Assembly: GCA_035455265.1 (NCBI GenBank)
Contig: DATIFK010000016.1
Span: forward strand, 1 to 31,021
Direction of reading: 5' to 3'
From: MGOM01 sp035455265
GTDB taxonomy: Bacteria > Chloroflexota > Anaerolineae > Anaerolineales > E44-bin32
DNA length: 31,021 nucleotides
Shown here: piece after piece, positions 7,361 to 14,851 of the stretch
Layout: the number at the start of each line of letters is the position of its first letter
How positions within the stretch are numbered: the first letter of the stretch is position 1
Translations under genes and position numbers: made by a program
Notes under the pieces: generated by a model
Told to the model about the DNA's origin: nothing
The model's input: the letters and a program-made list of their open reading frames with translations, nothing else
Database searches by the model: none

Positions 7361-8722
7361 TCAGGCGTCGGGGTCGGTGATGAAGCCTTCGGCCATCATC
7401 GACTTGGTCAGGTTGCGCGAGCGGCCGATGATCTCGGAGGCGTTGCGGAACTCCTCGTCGTAGGTCATCGGCTTGCGGGCCACGTCTTCCTCGACCGCCT
7501 TGGCGGCCACGGCGGCGGCTTCGCGCGGGAAGACTTCCCAGTCGTCCATGTTGGGCAGGATCGTCTCGCGCGTCAGGCCGCGCTCGACGGCCATGCCGGC
7601 CAGGGCTTCGGCTGCCGCGACGCACATCGGGTCGGTGATGGTCGTGGCGCGCACGTCCAGGGTGCCGCGGAAGATGCCGGGGAAGCCCAGCGAGTTGTTG
7701 ACCTGGTTGGGGAAGTCCGACCGCCCGGTGGCGACGATGGCCGCGCCGGCTTCCTGAGCCTCCCACGGCCAGATCTCGGGGATGGGGTTGGCACAGGCGA
7801 AGACGATGGCGTCCTTGGCCATGCCGCGGATCCAGTCGGCCTGGAGCGTGCCCGGGCCGGGCTTGGACAGGGCGATGACCACGTCGGCGCCCTTCAAGGC
7901 CTCCGGGATGCCGCCCTGGCGCTGCTCGGCGTTGGTCGACTGGCACATCTTCCACTTGTCGACGAATTCGGCCTTGCGCAGCTCGATGTCGTTGCGGCCC
8001 CTGTGCAGGATGCCCTTGCTGTCGACGACGCGGCAGCGGGCCGCGTCGGCGCCGGAATTGAAGATCAGGCGGGCGCAAGCGACGTTGGAGGCGCCGGAGC
8101 CGACGAAGACGATCGAGACCTTGCCGATCTCCTTGCCGACGAGCTTGAGGGCATTGAGCAGGCCGGCCAGCGTGACCGTCGCCGTTCCCTGCTGATCGTC
8201 GTGCCAGACGGGGATCTCGGCCCGATTGCGCAGGGTGTCGAGGATGCGGAAACACTTCGGCTGCGACAGGTCTTCCAGGTTGACTCCGCCGAAGCCGGGG
8301 TGGATCAGCATGACCGTCTCGATGACCTTGTCGGGGTCCTTGGTGTCCAGCATGATCGGCCAGGCGTCGACGCCGCCGAGGTACTTGAACAGGAGCGCCT
8401 TGCCCTCCATCACCGGCAGGCCGGCCTTGGGCCCGATGTCCCCCAGGCCGAGCACGCGCGTGCCGTCCGAGACGACCGCCACCGTGTTCCACTTGTGGGT
8501 GTGCTCGTAGACCAGCTCGGGGTTCTCGGCGATGGCGCGGCACGAGGCGGCGACGCCGGGGGTGTACCAGATGGCGAAGTCGTTGAAATCGCGCACGCGG
8601 CACTTCAGGGCGATCTCGACCTTGCCGCGGTAGTACGGGTGCAGGCGCATAGCATCGGCGGAGGGCTGCTTGGCCTTGGCCAGCAGAGCCTCAATGTTCG
8701 GGGGAGGGGCGGTTTTCTGCAT
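7361..8722 (-). CDS. NAD(P)-dependent malic enzyme
   Basis: A 453-residue protein of the bacterial malic enzyme family, which oxidatively decarboxylates malate to pyruvate and CO2 with NAD(P)H formation, or runs in reverse. Visible features are the catalytic Tyr53 in WYTPGVA, Lys108 in MEGKALLFK, the metal-site segment VWHDDQQGTA (commonly HDDQHGTA), the nucleotide-binding VFVGSGASN, and the ACANPIPEI and GRSDFPNQVNN segments. ATG at 8722 has AAGGAGG 8 bases upstream. No phosphotransacetylase-like C-terminal domain is present, so this is the short form. Placed in an acs cluster, it could join C4 acids and pyruvate to acetyl-CoA metabolism and supply NAD(P)H for the flavoproteins (inference). 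The cofactor preference cannot be told from the sequence. Confidence 0.93.
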   Translation of the reverse strand: MQKTAPPPNIEALLAKAKQPSADAMRLHPYYRGKVEIALKCRVRDFNDFAIWYTPGVAASCRAIAENPELVYEHTHKWNTVAVVSDGTRVLGLGDIGPKAGLPVMEGKALLFKYLGGVDAWPIMLDTKDPDKVIETVMLIHPGFGGVNLEDLSQPKCFRILDTLRNRAEIPVWHDDQQGTATVTLAGLLNALKLVGKEIGKVSIVFVGSGASNVACARLIFNSGADAARCRVVDSKGILHRGRNDIELRKAEFVDKWKMCQSTNAEQRQGGIPEALKGADVVIALSKPGPGTLQADWIRGMAKDAIVFACANPIPEIWPWEAQEAGAAIVATGRSDFPNQVNNSLGFPGIFRGTLDVRATTITDPMCVAAAEALAGMAVERGLTRETILPNMDDWEVFPREAAAVAAKAVEEDVARKPMTYDEEFRNASEIIGRSRNLTKSMMAEGFITDPDA

Positions 8723-8750
8723 GGATGATGCCTCCTTCGGGCTTGGGATG

Positions 8751-8806
8751 CCCTCACCCTTCCCCCTCGCCCGCCTGGCGGGAGAGGGGGACCGAGGGGG
8801 TGAGGG
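8751..8806. repeat. Nested C/G-rich hairpin, acsE-malic enzyme gap
   Basis: Three nested stems: CCCTCACCC (8751-8759) / GGGTGAGGG (8798-8806); TCCCCCTC (8761-8768) / GAGGGGGA (8784-8791); and an inner CCCGC-CTG-GCGGG. It fills most of the 87-base gap. This form is typical of dispersed intergenic repeats and may stabilise the 3' end of the acsE message or cause partial termination. Confidence 0.65.
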
Positions 8807-8809
8807 GGT

Positions 8810-9733
8810 TCACAGGCGCAGATACGAGTCGGTGTAGATGACCTTATTGAGCAACACCTGAACCGTCTTCCAGATGGCGACCTGGTCGGGATCCTTCATG
8901 TCCACCTGGTCGGGCTCGAGGGTCCCGCTGGCAGCCACCGCATCGTGCAGCTTGAGATACAGGGCTTTCACCGGCGTTCCCTCGTCACGCTCCTGGATGG
9001 CTTTGAGCACTTCCATCTGATCGCCGTCGAGCGGATCGAGGATGGCGGCATCGAGACCGACGGCCATCAGCATCACCAGGTAGACCCGGTTGAGCAGCGG
9101 CCGCATTTCCGCCGGTACCTGGTTGGAGACGTTCGACAGGCCGACGACGGTCAGCGGCGGCGGGTCAGCCACCATCTTGAGCATCCGCACCGTCTCGATG
9201 GCGTGCGGTACGTATTCCTGGCAACCCGAGACGGTCAGGATCAGGGGGTCGATGAGCAGGTTCTCCATCGGCACTCCGACCTCCTGGGCGCGCGGGATCA
9301 GCTTCTCCATGGCGATGCCGATGCGGGCGTCGGCGCTGACCGGGATGCCGCTCTTCTCCATGCACAGGGCGATCAACCGGGCGCCGTACTTGGCCGCCAG
9401 CGGCGGGACGTTGGCCAAGCGTTCCTCTTCGGCGGAGGTCGAGTTGATGATGGCGTTGGAGCCGACCTTCTTGAGGCCGACCTCGATGGCCGCCAGGTTG
9501 GTCGTGTCGAAGGACAGCGTCATCCCCGGCACGCCCTCCTGGACGCAGTCGACCAGCCAGTCCATGACCTCCGGCCCGGCCTTCTTCTGCGGGCCGATGT
9601 TCAGGTCGAGGGCGTCGGCGCCGGCGGCCTTCTGTCGACGCGCCAGGTCGACGAAGAAGCCGCCGTCACGTTCGGCGAGGGCCGCCTTGACGCGGGGGGA
9701 GATGATGTGGATGTTCTCGCCGATCTTCAGCAT
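8810..9733 (-). CDS. acsE: Methyltetrahydrofolate:corrinoid/iron-sulfur protein methyltransferase
   Basis: AcsE moves the methyl group from methyl-THF to the cobalt of the corrinoid protein AcsCD. The 307-residue protein has the pterin-binding TIM-barrel layout. Residues known as Asp75, Asn96, Asp160 and Asn199 in the Moorella enzyme appear as D76 in SFDTTN, N97 in NAIINSTS, D162 in LLIDPL and N201 in GLSNVSNQ; DLNIG is at 43-47. It is about 45 residues longer than the 262-residue Moorella protein, largely at the C-terminus. ATG at 9733 has AGGAGG 5 bases upstream. It follows cooC and precedes the malic enzyme gene. Confidence 0.95.
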   Translation of the reverse strand: MLKIGENIHIISPRVKAALAERDGGFFVDLARRQKAAGADALDLNIGPQKKAGPEVMDWLVDCVQEGVPGMTLSFDTTNLAAIEVGLKKVGSNAIINSTSAEEERLANVPPLAAKYGARLIALCMEKSGIPVSADARIGIAMEKLIPRAQEVGVPMENLLIDPLILTVSGCQEYVPHAIETVRMLKMVADPPPLTVVGLSNVSNQVPAEMRPLLNRVYLVMLMAVGLDAAILDPLDGDQMEVLKAIQERDEGTPVKALYLKLHDAVAASGTLEPDQVDMKDPDQVAIWKTVQVLLNKVIYTDSYLRL

Positions 9734-9760
9734 CGATGCCTCCTGTGGGCGGACCCTTCA

Positions 9761-9810
9761 CCCGTAAGCCTTCCATCCCTCCACCGCATCCGCGGGGGAG
9801 GCCCTACGGG
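9761..9810. repeat. Weak imperfect hairpin in the cooC-acsE gap
   Basis: CCCGTA (9761-9766) pairs with TACGGG (9805-9810), with further partial pairing inside (GCCT / AGGC). The 142-base gap has no other clear feature except the acsE Shine-Dalgarno. It may be a degenerate member of the G/C-rich hairpins in this operon. Confidence 0.3.
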
Positions 9811-9875
9811 CTGCTTCGCGAGGGTCAGGGGCCGGGCGGAAAGGAAATCGCGCGGCGAATGAATCCCAGATGCAC

Positions 9876-10634
9876 TCATTCGGCTTCCATCGATTCCAGA
9901 ACCTGATCGGTCAGCGCCTCGACCGCCTGCCCGGCCGGCGAGGCGCCGTTGAGTTGAAGGAGAGATATGCCTTGAGCGTCCAGGTCGCTCAGTCGATCGT
10001 CGGCCGGCAGCATGGCGGCGATGGGGAGCCCGGTGGCTTCGAACGCGGCCGACAGCTCGGAGGGGAGATCGCCGCGCACGCGATTGACCACCAGCACCTT
10101 GCGGCGCACGGCGACGTCGGACTCGGCGGCCATGGCGGCGATGGTTTGCGCCGCACGGGCCCCGCGCACGGTCGGGTCGGTCACCACGACCAGCAGGTCG
10201 ACGTCGCGCGTCGTGCGCCGGCTGATGTGCTCCATGCCGGCTTCGTTGTCGACGACCACCCAGGTGTAGCTCTTCCCCAGGTCGTCGAGGATCTGGCGTA
10301 GCAGATGGTTGACGGCGCAGTAGCAGCCCTGGCCCTCCGGCCGGCCCATCGCCAGCAGATCCACCTGGTCGCCTTCTTCGACCGCCAGGCGCACTTGATG
10401 CGTCAAGTACTCGTGGCGGCTGACGGCCAGCTGCGCGCCGCGCACGTCCTCGCGCAGCTCGCCGACGGTCGTCGGTGCCGGCAGGCCCAGCGCCAGATGC
10501 AGATTCATCGCTGGGTCGGCGTCGATGGCCAGCACCGGGCCCTGGCCGCGGCGCAGCAGGCTGCGGATCAGCAACGCCGCCAGCGTCGTCTTACCGGTCC
10601 CGCCTTTTCCGGCGAGAGCCAATACCTTCGTCAT
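9876..10634 (-). CDS. cooC: CooC-type CODH nickel-insertion ATPase
   Basis: CooC is a MinD/NifH-like P-loop ATPase needed to insert nickel into CODH, and related AcsF proteins act on ACS. The 252-residue protein has the deviant Walker A GKGGTGKTT at 9-17, AIDADP at 36-41, and the CooC-typical CxC pair C104/C106 (GCYC) that binds metal at the dimer interface. ATG at 10634 is preferred because the family begins with this segment; it overlaps the stop of the upstream toroid gene (ATGA), with GGGAG about 7 bases before it. Whether it serves CODH, ACS or both is not decided by sequence. Confidence 0.94.
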   Translation of the reverse strand: MTKVLALAGKGGTGKTTLAALLIRSLLRRGQGPVLAIDADPAMNLHLALGLPAPTTVGELREDVRGAQLAVSRHEYLTHQVRLAVEEGDQVDLLAMGRPEGQGCYCAVNHLLRQILDDLGKSYTWVVVDNEAGMEHISRRTTRDVDLLVVVTDPTVRGARAAQTIAAMAAESDVAVRRKVLVVNRVRGDLPSELSAAFEATGLPIAAMLPADDRLSDLDAQGISLLQLNGASPAGQAVEALTDQVLESMEAE

Positions 10635-11659
10635 ACCTCGACTCCCATTCCCTTGAGCGCACGCAAGGCGCGCACCGTCACCCACTTGTTGGGGGCCCGC
10701 TTCGGGCCGAGATCGAACCACGTCTTGCCCTGATAGCTGTACTCGAGCGGCCAGCGACCCTCGGCGTCTCGCTTGGACAGGATCAGTTCGGCCAGCGGCC
10801 GCAGCTTGCGATCATGACCCTTGCCCAGAGCCACCAATACTTCGGCGTTCCGCAGCACGTCGGTCACGTAACCCATCGGATAGCCGAACTTGAACCAACT
10901 CCCGTTCGGCTTCGGGCTCCACCCCATGGGGTAGTTGGCTTTGGCCGGGTCGTAGCGGAGCAAGAAGGTGACACCGACGGCGATCGCTCGTCGAATGGGC
11001 CCCGTTCGTGACCTCGCGGGAACGCGGCTGAGCGCGTCCAGGGCCGGGATGGCGCCCCACGCGCAAGGCTTGTGGTTGTTGGCAGCACAGTGGAAGCCGG
11101 GAGCGCTGTTGCCGGACCGATAGAATCGGGCCGGGTCTTTCGAGGAAGCGGCAGCCAGACCCTCCCCAGTGATGCTGCGCGCCATCCAGCGAAGGGCTTC
11201 CTTCAGGCGGGGATCATCGCCGAAGCCGAGTTCCAGCAGGGAGGCCCCCAGATTGCCTTCGAGGCAGTGAACCATCCCCGCCGGTGTGGCCTTCCTGTTG
11301 GTCGAGGTTGCCGAGAACCGTCCGAGGGGAGCGCGACTGTGGTCGAGCACGTAGTCGACCACTCGACGGATACGTGGGTCCTCGCCGCTAGCGCCGAACT
11401 GCCCGAGGAAGATGACCTGCCACAACGTGCCGGTGTACTTGGGAGTGTAGCCCCCGAACGAATTCACCCAGAAACCGTCGGGCCGCATGGCGTCGAGGAT
11501 CGGCTTGACCGGTGGATGGCGCACGGTGGCCCGCCGCGCCGCGCGCACCTCGGGATCATCGGCCGGCGCGCCCAGCAGGTCGCGCAAGGTGTAGTAGCGA
11601 ACGCCCGGGTCGGACGTCTCGAGCAGCCAATCCAGGACACGACGCGGGACGAGGGTCAT
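10631..11659 (-). CDS. Alpha/alpha-toroid (terpene cyclase/prenyltransferase-fold-like) protein of unknown function
   Basis: 342 residues. It has repeated helix-pair segments with Trp, Gly and Pro signatures: DPGVRYYTLRDLLG near the N-terminus, DGFWV, YTGTLWQVIFLGQFGA, the Cys/Asn motif FHCAANNHKPCAWGA, and a final KWVTVRALRAL. This resembles the alpha/alpha-toroid fold of prenyltransferases and terpene cyclases, but no DXDD or DDXXD catalytic motif is visible. Similar proteins are, to my recollection, sometimes mislabelled as nitrogen fixation protein. Its ATG overlaps the acsV stop and its stop overlaps the cooC start, each by 4 bases, so it is probably translated in step with both. That points to a role in corrinoid-protein or CODH/ACS maturation or maintenance (inference). 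A longer reading upstream would overlap acsV in another frame and is not credible. Confidence 0.85.
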   Translation of the reverse strand: MTLVPRRVLDWLLETSDPGVRYYTLRDLLGAPADDPEVRAARRATVRHPPVKPILDAMRPDGFWVNSFGGYTPKYTGTLWQVIFLGQFGASGEDPRIRRVVDYVLDHSRAPLGRFSATSTNRKATPAGMVHCLEGNLGASLLELGFGDDPRLKEALRWMARSITGEGLAAASSKDPARFYRSGNSAPGFHCAANNHKPCAWGAIPALDALSRVPARSRTGPIRRAIAVGVTFLLRYDPAKANYPMGWSPKPNGSWFKFGYPMGYVTDVLRNAEVLVALGKGHDRKLRPLAELILSKRDAEGRWPLEYSYQGKTWFDLGPKRAPNKWVTVRALRALKGMGVEV

Positions 11660-13596
11660 GCGCCCACCTCGCCCGAGGGGGTCTTCTCCCGCCGGCCGTT
11701 CTCGTGCGCCCAGATCTCGGCGACGCTCGGGAAACGGTTGATCTCGGTGTGAGGCAGGAACAGCGCTGCCGTGAAGGCGTCGTAGAAGGCGTTGTCGGCA
11801 GAAAGCTCGATGTAGGTCATGCGCTCGGAGAGGTCGTGGATGGATCGCCTGGCCTGTCGCGAGAGCAGCGCCATGTGGGCGCCGCGCACCGAGGTGTTGC
11901 CCAGGAAGCGGAAGCGGTCCCACGGCAGGTCGGGCAGCAGGCCGATTTGAATCGCCTTTTCGACGTTCAGGTACTTGCCGAACGCGCCGCCGATGAGCAC
12001 CTGCTGGACGTCGGCCAGATCGACGCCGACGCGGCTGGCCAGCACGGTGAAGCCTCCGTAAATGGCCGCCTTGGCGCGCATCAGGTTGTCGACATCGACC
12101 TTGGTCAGCGCCAGGACGCGGCCGGTGGCGCTTTCCTCGGGCCAGGCGATGACGTACTCGGGGCCGTGCTCGCCCTGCCGGACGCGCGGCGTCCCCAGGT
12201 CCATCTTGAAGTGTCCGCCGCGGTCGACCACGCCGGTCACAAACAACTCGGCCATCAGCGAGAGCAGGCCGGAACCGCACACGCCGCGCGGCCGGCCGCC
12301 GCCGATGACCCTCAGCGTCGGCTCGAACGTCGCGGCGTGGACCCACACCTCCTCGATGGCGCCTTCGGTGGCCCGCATCCCGTCGACCACGCCGGCGCCC
12401 TCGAAGGCCGGCCCGGCCGAGCAGGCGCAGGTGACGAGCCAATCGCGCGTGCCCAGCACGATCTCGCCGTTCGTCCCGACGTCGATGAACAGGGTGAGCT
12501 CATCGGCCCGGTCGAGGCCGGCAGCCAGGGCGCCGGCGGTGATGTCGGAGCCCACGTATGAAGCCACTCCCGGCAACACGTCGACCGACGCCAACGGATG
12601 GACCGGCAGCCCGGACTCGAATCCGAGGATCCTCTCGGGCCGATTGACGGTCGGGATGTAGGGGGTGAGCCGGATGGACGCCGGGGGGAGTCCCAGGAAG
12701 AGATGCGCCATCGTCGTGTTGCCGGCAATGGTCACACTGAGGATCTCGGCGGGGTCGACAGCCGTGCGCAGGCGTATCCGTTCGAGCAGGGTGGCGATGG
12801 TGCGCCGCACGAGATCGCCGAGCTCGGCCAGCCCGCCTTCCTTCCCGGCGTAGATGATTCGGCTGACGACGTCCTCGCCGCGGGCGATCTGGTCGTTGTA
12901 CTCGGCCGACTGAGCCAGGACCTCGCCGCTGTCCAAGTGGACCAGATAGACGGTGACGGTGGTCGTCCCGATATCGATGGCCAGGCCCAGCGGCTTCGGG
13001 GGCGTGGCGCTGACGTCGACGAGGCGCGCCGGACCCGTGGGGTCGGGTTGGTCCACGACGACCCACGGCTTCCACGCCGCCTCGCGCAAGACCGGCCCCA
13101 GCCGACGCAGGACGAGGATGGGAACGGATGGGGAGGGATATCCTGCGTCGGCGAGGCCGGCAAGAAGGCGCGCCTGATCGTCCCGGTTATCCTCCAGGGA
13201 CGGTTCGGGCAGCGCCAGCTGGATGACGCGCAAGCTCTGCATAGTCGCCGGGTCGTACGCCAGTGGGACTTCGGCGCGCGCCGCTACCCGGTCGGTGACC
13301 AGCATCCGCTGCAAGCGCTCCTGCGGCGGGATGGCGACGGCCAGATCGCCCTCGACGACGGTCTGGCACGCGAGCGCGTAGCCGGCGTCGAGATCCTCCA
13401 CCGAGAGGCGCACCGTCGAGCGGCGGCGAAAGCCGGAGCCTTCGACCTGCACGGCGCAGCGGCCGCAGCGTCCCTGGCCGCCACATGGTTGGCCCAACTC
13501 CTGCCCCGCCGCCTGCACGGCCTCGGACAGCAGCGTCCCGGTCGGGACGTCGACCGTGCGGTTGGAGGGGCGGAGGGTGATGCGGTGGTTAGCCAT
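11656..13596 (-). CDS. acsV: Corrinoid activation/regeneration protein with [2Fe-2S] and ASKHA domains
   Basis: Known AcsV/RACo-type proteins restore the corrinoid cofactor to Co(I) after accidental oxidation, using ATP and a [2Fe-2S] centre. This 646-residue protein has an N-terminal plant-type ferredoxin domain with C38, C44, C47 and C77, a linker, and a C-terminal ASKHA ATPase domain with DIGTTT at 208-213, IAGNTTMAHL, DVGTNGEI and a GGAFG motif. The client is AcsCD, encoded upstream on the same transcript. ATG at 13596 fits the family, but the Shine-Dalgarno is weak. The start lies 23 bases after the stop of the small Fe-S gene, and the stop overlaps the toroid gene start. Confidence 0.95.
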   Translation of the reverse strand: MANHRITLRPSNRTVDVPTGTLLSEAVQAAGQELGQPCGGQGRCGRCAVQVEGSGFRRRSTVRLSVEDLDAGYALACQTVVEGDLAVAIPPQERLQRMLVTDRVAARAEVPLAYDPATMQSLRVIQLALPEPSLEDNRDDQARLLAGLADAGYPSPSVPILVLRRLGPVLREAAWKPWVVVDQPDPTGPARLVDVSATPPKPLGLAIDIGTTTVTVYLVHLDSGEVLAQSAEYNDQIARGEDVVSRIIYAGKEGGLAELGDLVRRTIATLLERIRLRTAVDPAEILSVTIAGNTTMAHLFLGLPPASIRLTPYIPTVNRPERILGFESGLPVHPLASVDVLPGVASYVGSDITAGALAAGLDRADELTLFIDVGTNGEIVLGTRDWLVTCACSAGPAFEGAGVVDGMRATEGAIEEVWVHAATFEPTLRVIGGGRPRGVCGSGLLSLMAELFVTGVVDRGGHFKMDLGTPRVRQGEHGPEYVIAWPEESATGRVLALTKVDVDNLMRAKAAIYGGFTVLASRVGVDLADVQQVLIGGAFGKYLNVEKAIQIGLLPDLPWDRFRFLGNTSVRGAHMALLSRQARRSIHDLSERMTYIELSADNAFYDAFTAALFLPHTEINRFPSVAEIWAHENGRREKTPSGEVGA

Positions 13597-13619
13597 CGAG
13601 AACGGCGGCCGTGCCTCGA

Positions 13620-13886
13620 CTAGTTGTAGCTGTCGGCGATGGCATCGCTGATTCGCGCCGCCTCGACGGCCTCGCGATCCAGGAACCAGCGCGATAGGGC
13701 AAGGCCTTCACAGGCGGCCTGACCCGCCAGGCGCATCACGCGAGGGATGTCGGCATGGCGGCGGCAGGCGTCGGTGCAGGGAGACGGCGACGCACACTGA
13801 AGACAGGCGGCCGCCAGGCGCGCCACGGACTGGGCGTCGTACCCGAGGTACGGATCGCGCGGGATGTCCCGAAGGCGAAGTGTCAT
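13620..13886 (-). CDS. Small stand-alone GltD-N-terminal-like Fe-S protein
   Basis: 88 residues with C28-x2-C31-x5-C37-x3-C41 followed by HADIPRVMRLA. This matches the first half of the Fe-S domain at the N-terminus of GltD and dihydropyrimidine dehydrogenase (CxxC...PC...C...IDIP), but the second cysteine set of that domain is absent. ATG at 13886 has AAGGAAGG 7 bases upstream. It lies directly before acsV, so it could give electrons to the AcsV ferredoxin domain or act as an assembly partner (inference). With only one cysteine set it may hold one [4Fe-4S] cluster, or form two by pairing with another chain. Confidence 0.8.
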   Translation of the reverse strand: MTLRLRDIPRDPYLGYDAQSVARLAAACLQCASPSPCTDACRRHADIPRVMRLAGQAACEGLALSRWFLDREAVEAARISDAIADSYN

Positions 13887-13943
13887 CTGCGTGCCTTCCT
13901 TTCGGCCGAGGGTTTCACGGCGTCCAACGGTGCGTCCGGCCCG

Positions 13944-14618
13944 TCACGGCAGGAAGCGCAGGGTCTGCAGGCTCTGCTCGAAGATCGGCTGCAGTTGGTA
14001 GAAATCCGCTTTGGCCGCGCCGAAGTTGAACGTCCAGATTTGCTCGCCCTGGCGGACGATGTAGCACAGCTGCCACGAGGACGAGCCCCGGACGTTGAAC
14101 TCCACGATGACGCGGCCGGCCTCGGCGTCGCGGAACTGGACGATGCCCTGGTCGATCACAACCGAACCCGGGGACAGTTGGAGAACGGCCTTCGTCCAAC
14201 CGTCGACGTATTCGGACATCGGCATACTCGACGGGACATCCTTCAACGTCACCGCGATGACCGAACCGGTCTGGCGGTCGATGGCCAGGAGTCGATAGCC
14301 CTCCGGGTTTTGACGGACAGCCTCGGCGAGGTCGGCGTATTCCGGCAATGTGGCGATCTGGTCGGCCAGTTCCTGTGCCAAGGCGACCGCGTCGCCGCCA
14401 TCGTAGGAGGTCGGGAGAGAGAGCTCGACTCCGTTGCCGGGGATGACCACCCATCCAGGCACGGGCGAGGGCAGTCCGTTCCAGGTGGGGGTCCATACCG
14501 GAGGCAGGTTGAGGGGCGTGACCTCGACGACGTTGCCGACGACGGTCGGCGCGGAGGTAGTCGTACAGGCAAGGGCGACGGCGAGCAGGCCGACGAGGAT
14601 CGCCGCCAGCCTCCACAC
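13944..14618 (-). CDS. Putative lipoprotein of unknown function
   Basis: About 224 residues if GTG at 14618 is the start. The N-terminus is a hydrophobic run of about 13 residues ending in VALAC (lipobox Cys18), then a Thr/Ser/Pro-rich linker, a proline-rich segment and a mixed alpha/beta domain without recognised catalytic motifs. This predicts a lipid-anchored protein facing outward. The C-terminal half (SYDGGDAVALAQELADQI, then DFYQLQPIFEQSLQTLRFLP) looks like a stress or PsbP-like fold, but I cannot assign a family. The frame is open further upstream into a heptad repeat array, so longer annotations are likely wrong. The GTG start has a weak Shine-Dalgarno and is uncertain. An exported lipoprotein inside an otherwise cytoplasmic acs operon is unusual. 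Confidence 0.72.
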   Translation of the reverse strand: MWRLAAILVGLLAVALACTTTSAPTVVGNVVEVTPLNLPPVWTPTWNGLPSPVPGWVVIPGNGVELSLPTSYDGGDAVALAQELADQIATLPEYADLAEAVRQNPEGYRLLAIDRQTGSVIAVTLKDVPSSMPMSEYVDGWTKAVLQLSPGSVVIDQGIVQFRDAEAGRVIVEFNVRGSSSWQLCYIVRQGEQIWTFNFGAAKADFYQLQPIFEQSLQTLRFLP

Positions 14619-14633
14619 CGTCCCGGCCGTCTC

Positions 14634-14654
14634 GCCCCGGCGGGCCGCCGGGGC
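14634..14654. repeat. GC hairpin just upstream of the lipoprotein gene
   Basis: Perfect 9-base arms GCCCCGGCG (14634-14642) and CGCCGGGGC (14646-14654) with loop GGC. It lies 16 bases upstream of the proposed GTG start on the minus strand and could limit access of ribosomes. It could equally be a chance GC palindrome. Confidence 0.45.
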
Positions 14655-14707
14655 TCGCGGCCCGAACGGGGTGTCCTTCCGGGAGCTCCCAGCCCCCAGC
14701 CGAATGG

Positions 14708-14784
14708 TTCCCAGTTTCCAGTTCCCAGTTCCCAGTCGTTCCTGACTTGTGCACACTGGAGACTGGGAACGGGTCACTGGAGAC
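14708..14784. repeat. Heptanucleotide array with inverted right half
   Basis: Four units of TTCCCAG type (14708-14735) are followed by a 19-base spacer and four complementary-strand units of ACTGGAG type (14755-14782). The halves can pair. It lies in the 233-base acsC-lipoprotein gap and is not part of a credible coding sequence. It is the same repeat class as the arrays at 6333-6360 and 26366-26393. Confidence 0.8.
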
Positions 14785-14851
14785 CGCATCCCAGATTCGC
14801 TTCCCTCAACCTTCACCGCCTACCTCGCGATCATGGAGAACCGACCACTGC

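Noticed and set aside
10631..11659. Nitrogenase-related (NifH) function for the toroid protein
   Set aside because: It has no P-loop or NifH cysteines; the real P-loop protein is the adjacent CooC.
10631..12442. Longer version (603 codons) of the toroid protein
   Set aside because: The added part overlaps acsV out of frame and is Arg-rich; ATG at 11659 with ATGA coupling is far better.
13944..14816. Longer version of the lipoprotein starting in the heptad array
   Set aside because: The added 66 residues translate repeat DNA and would bury the signal peptide.
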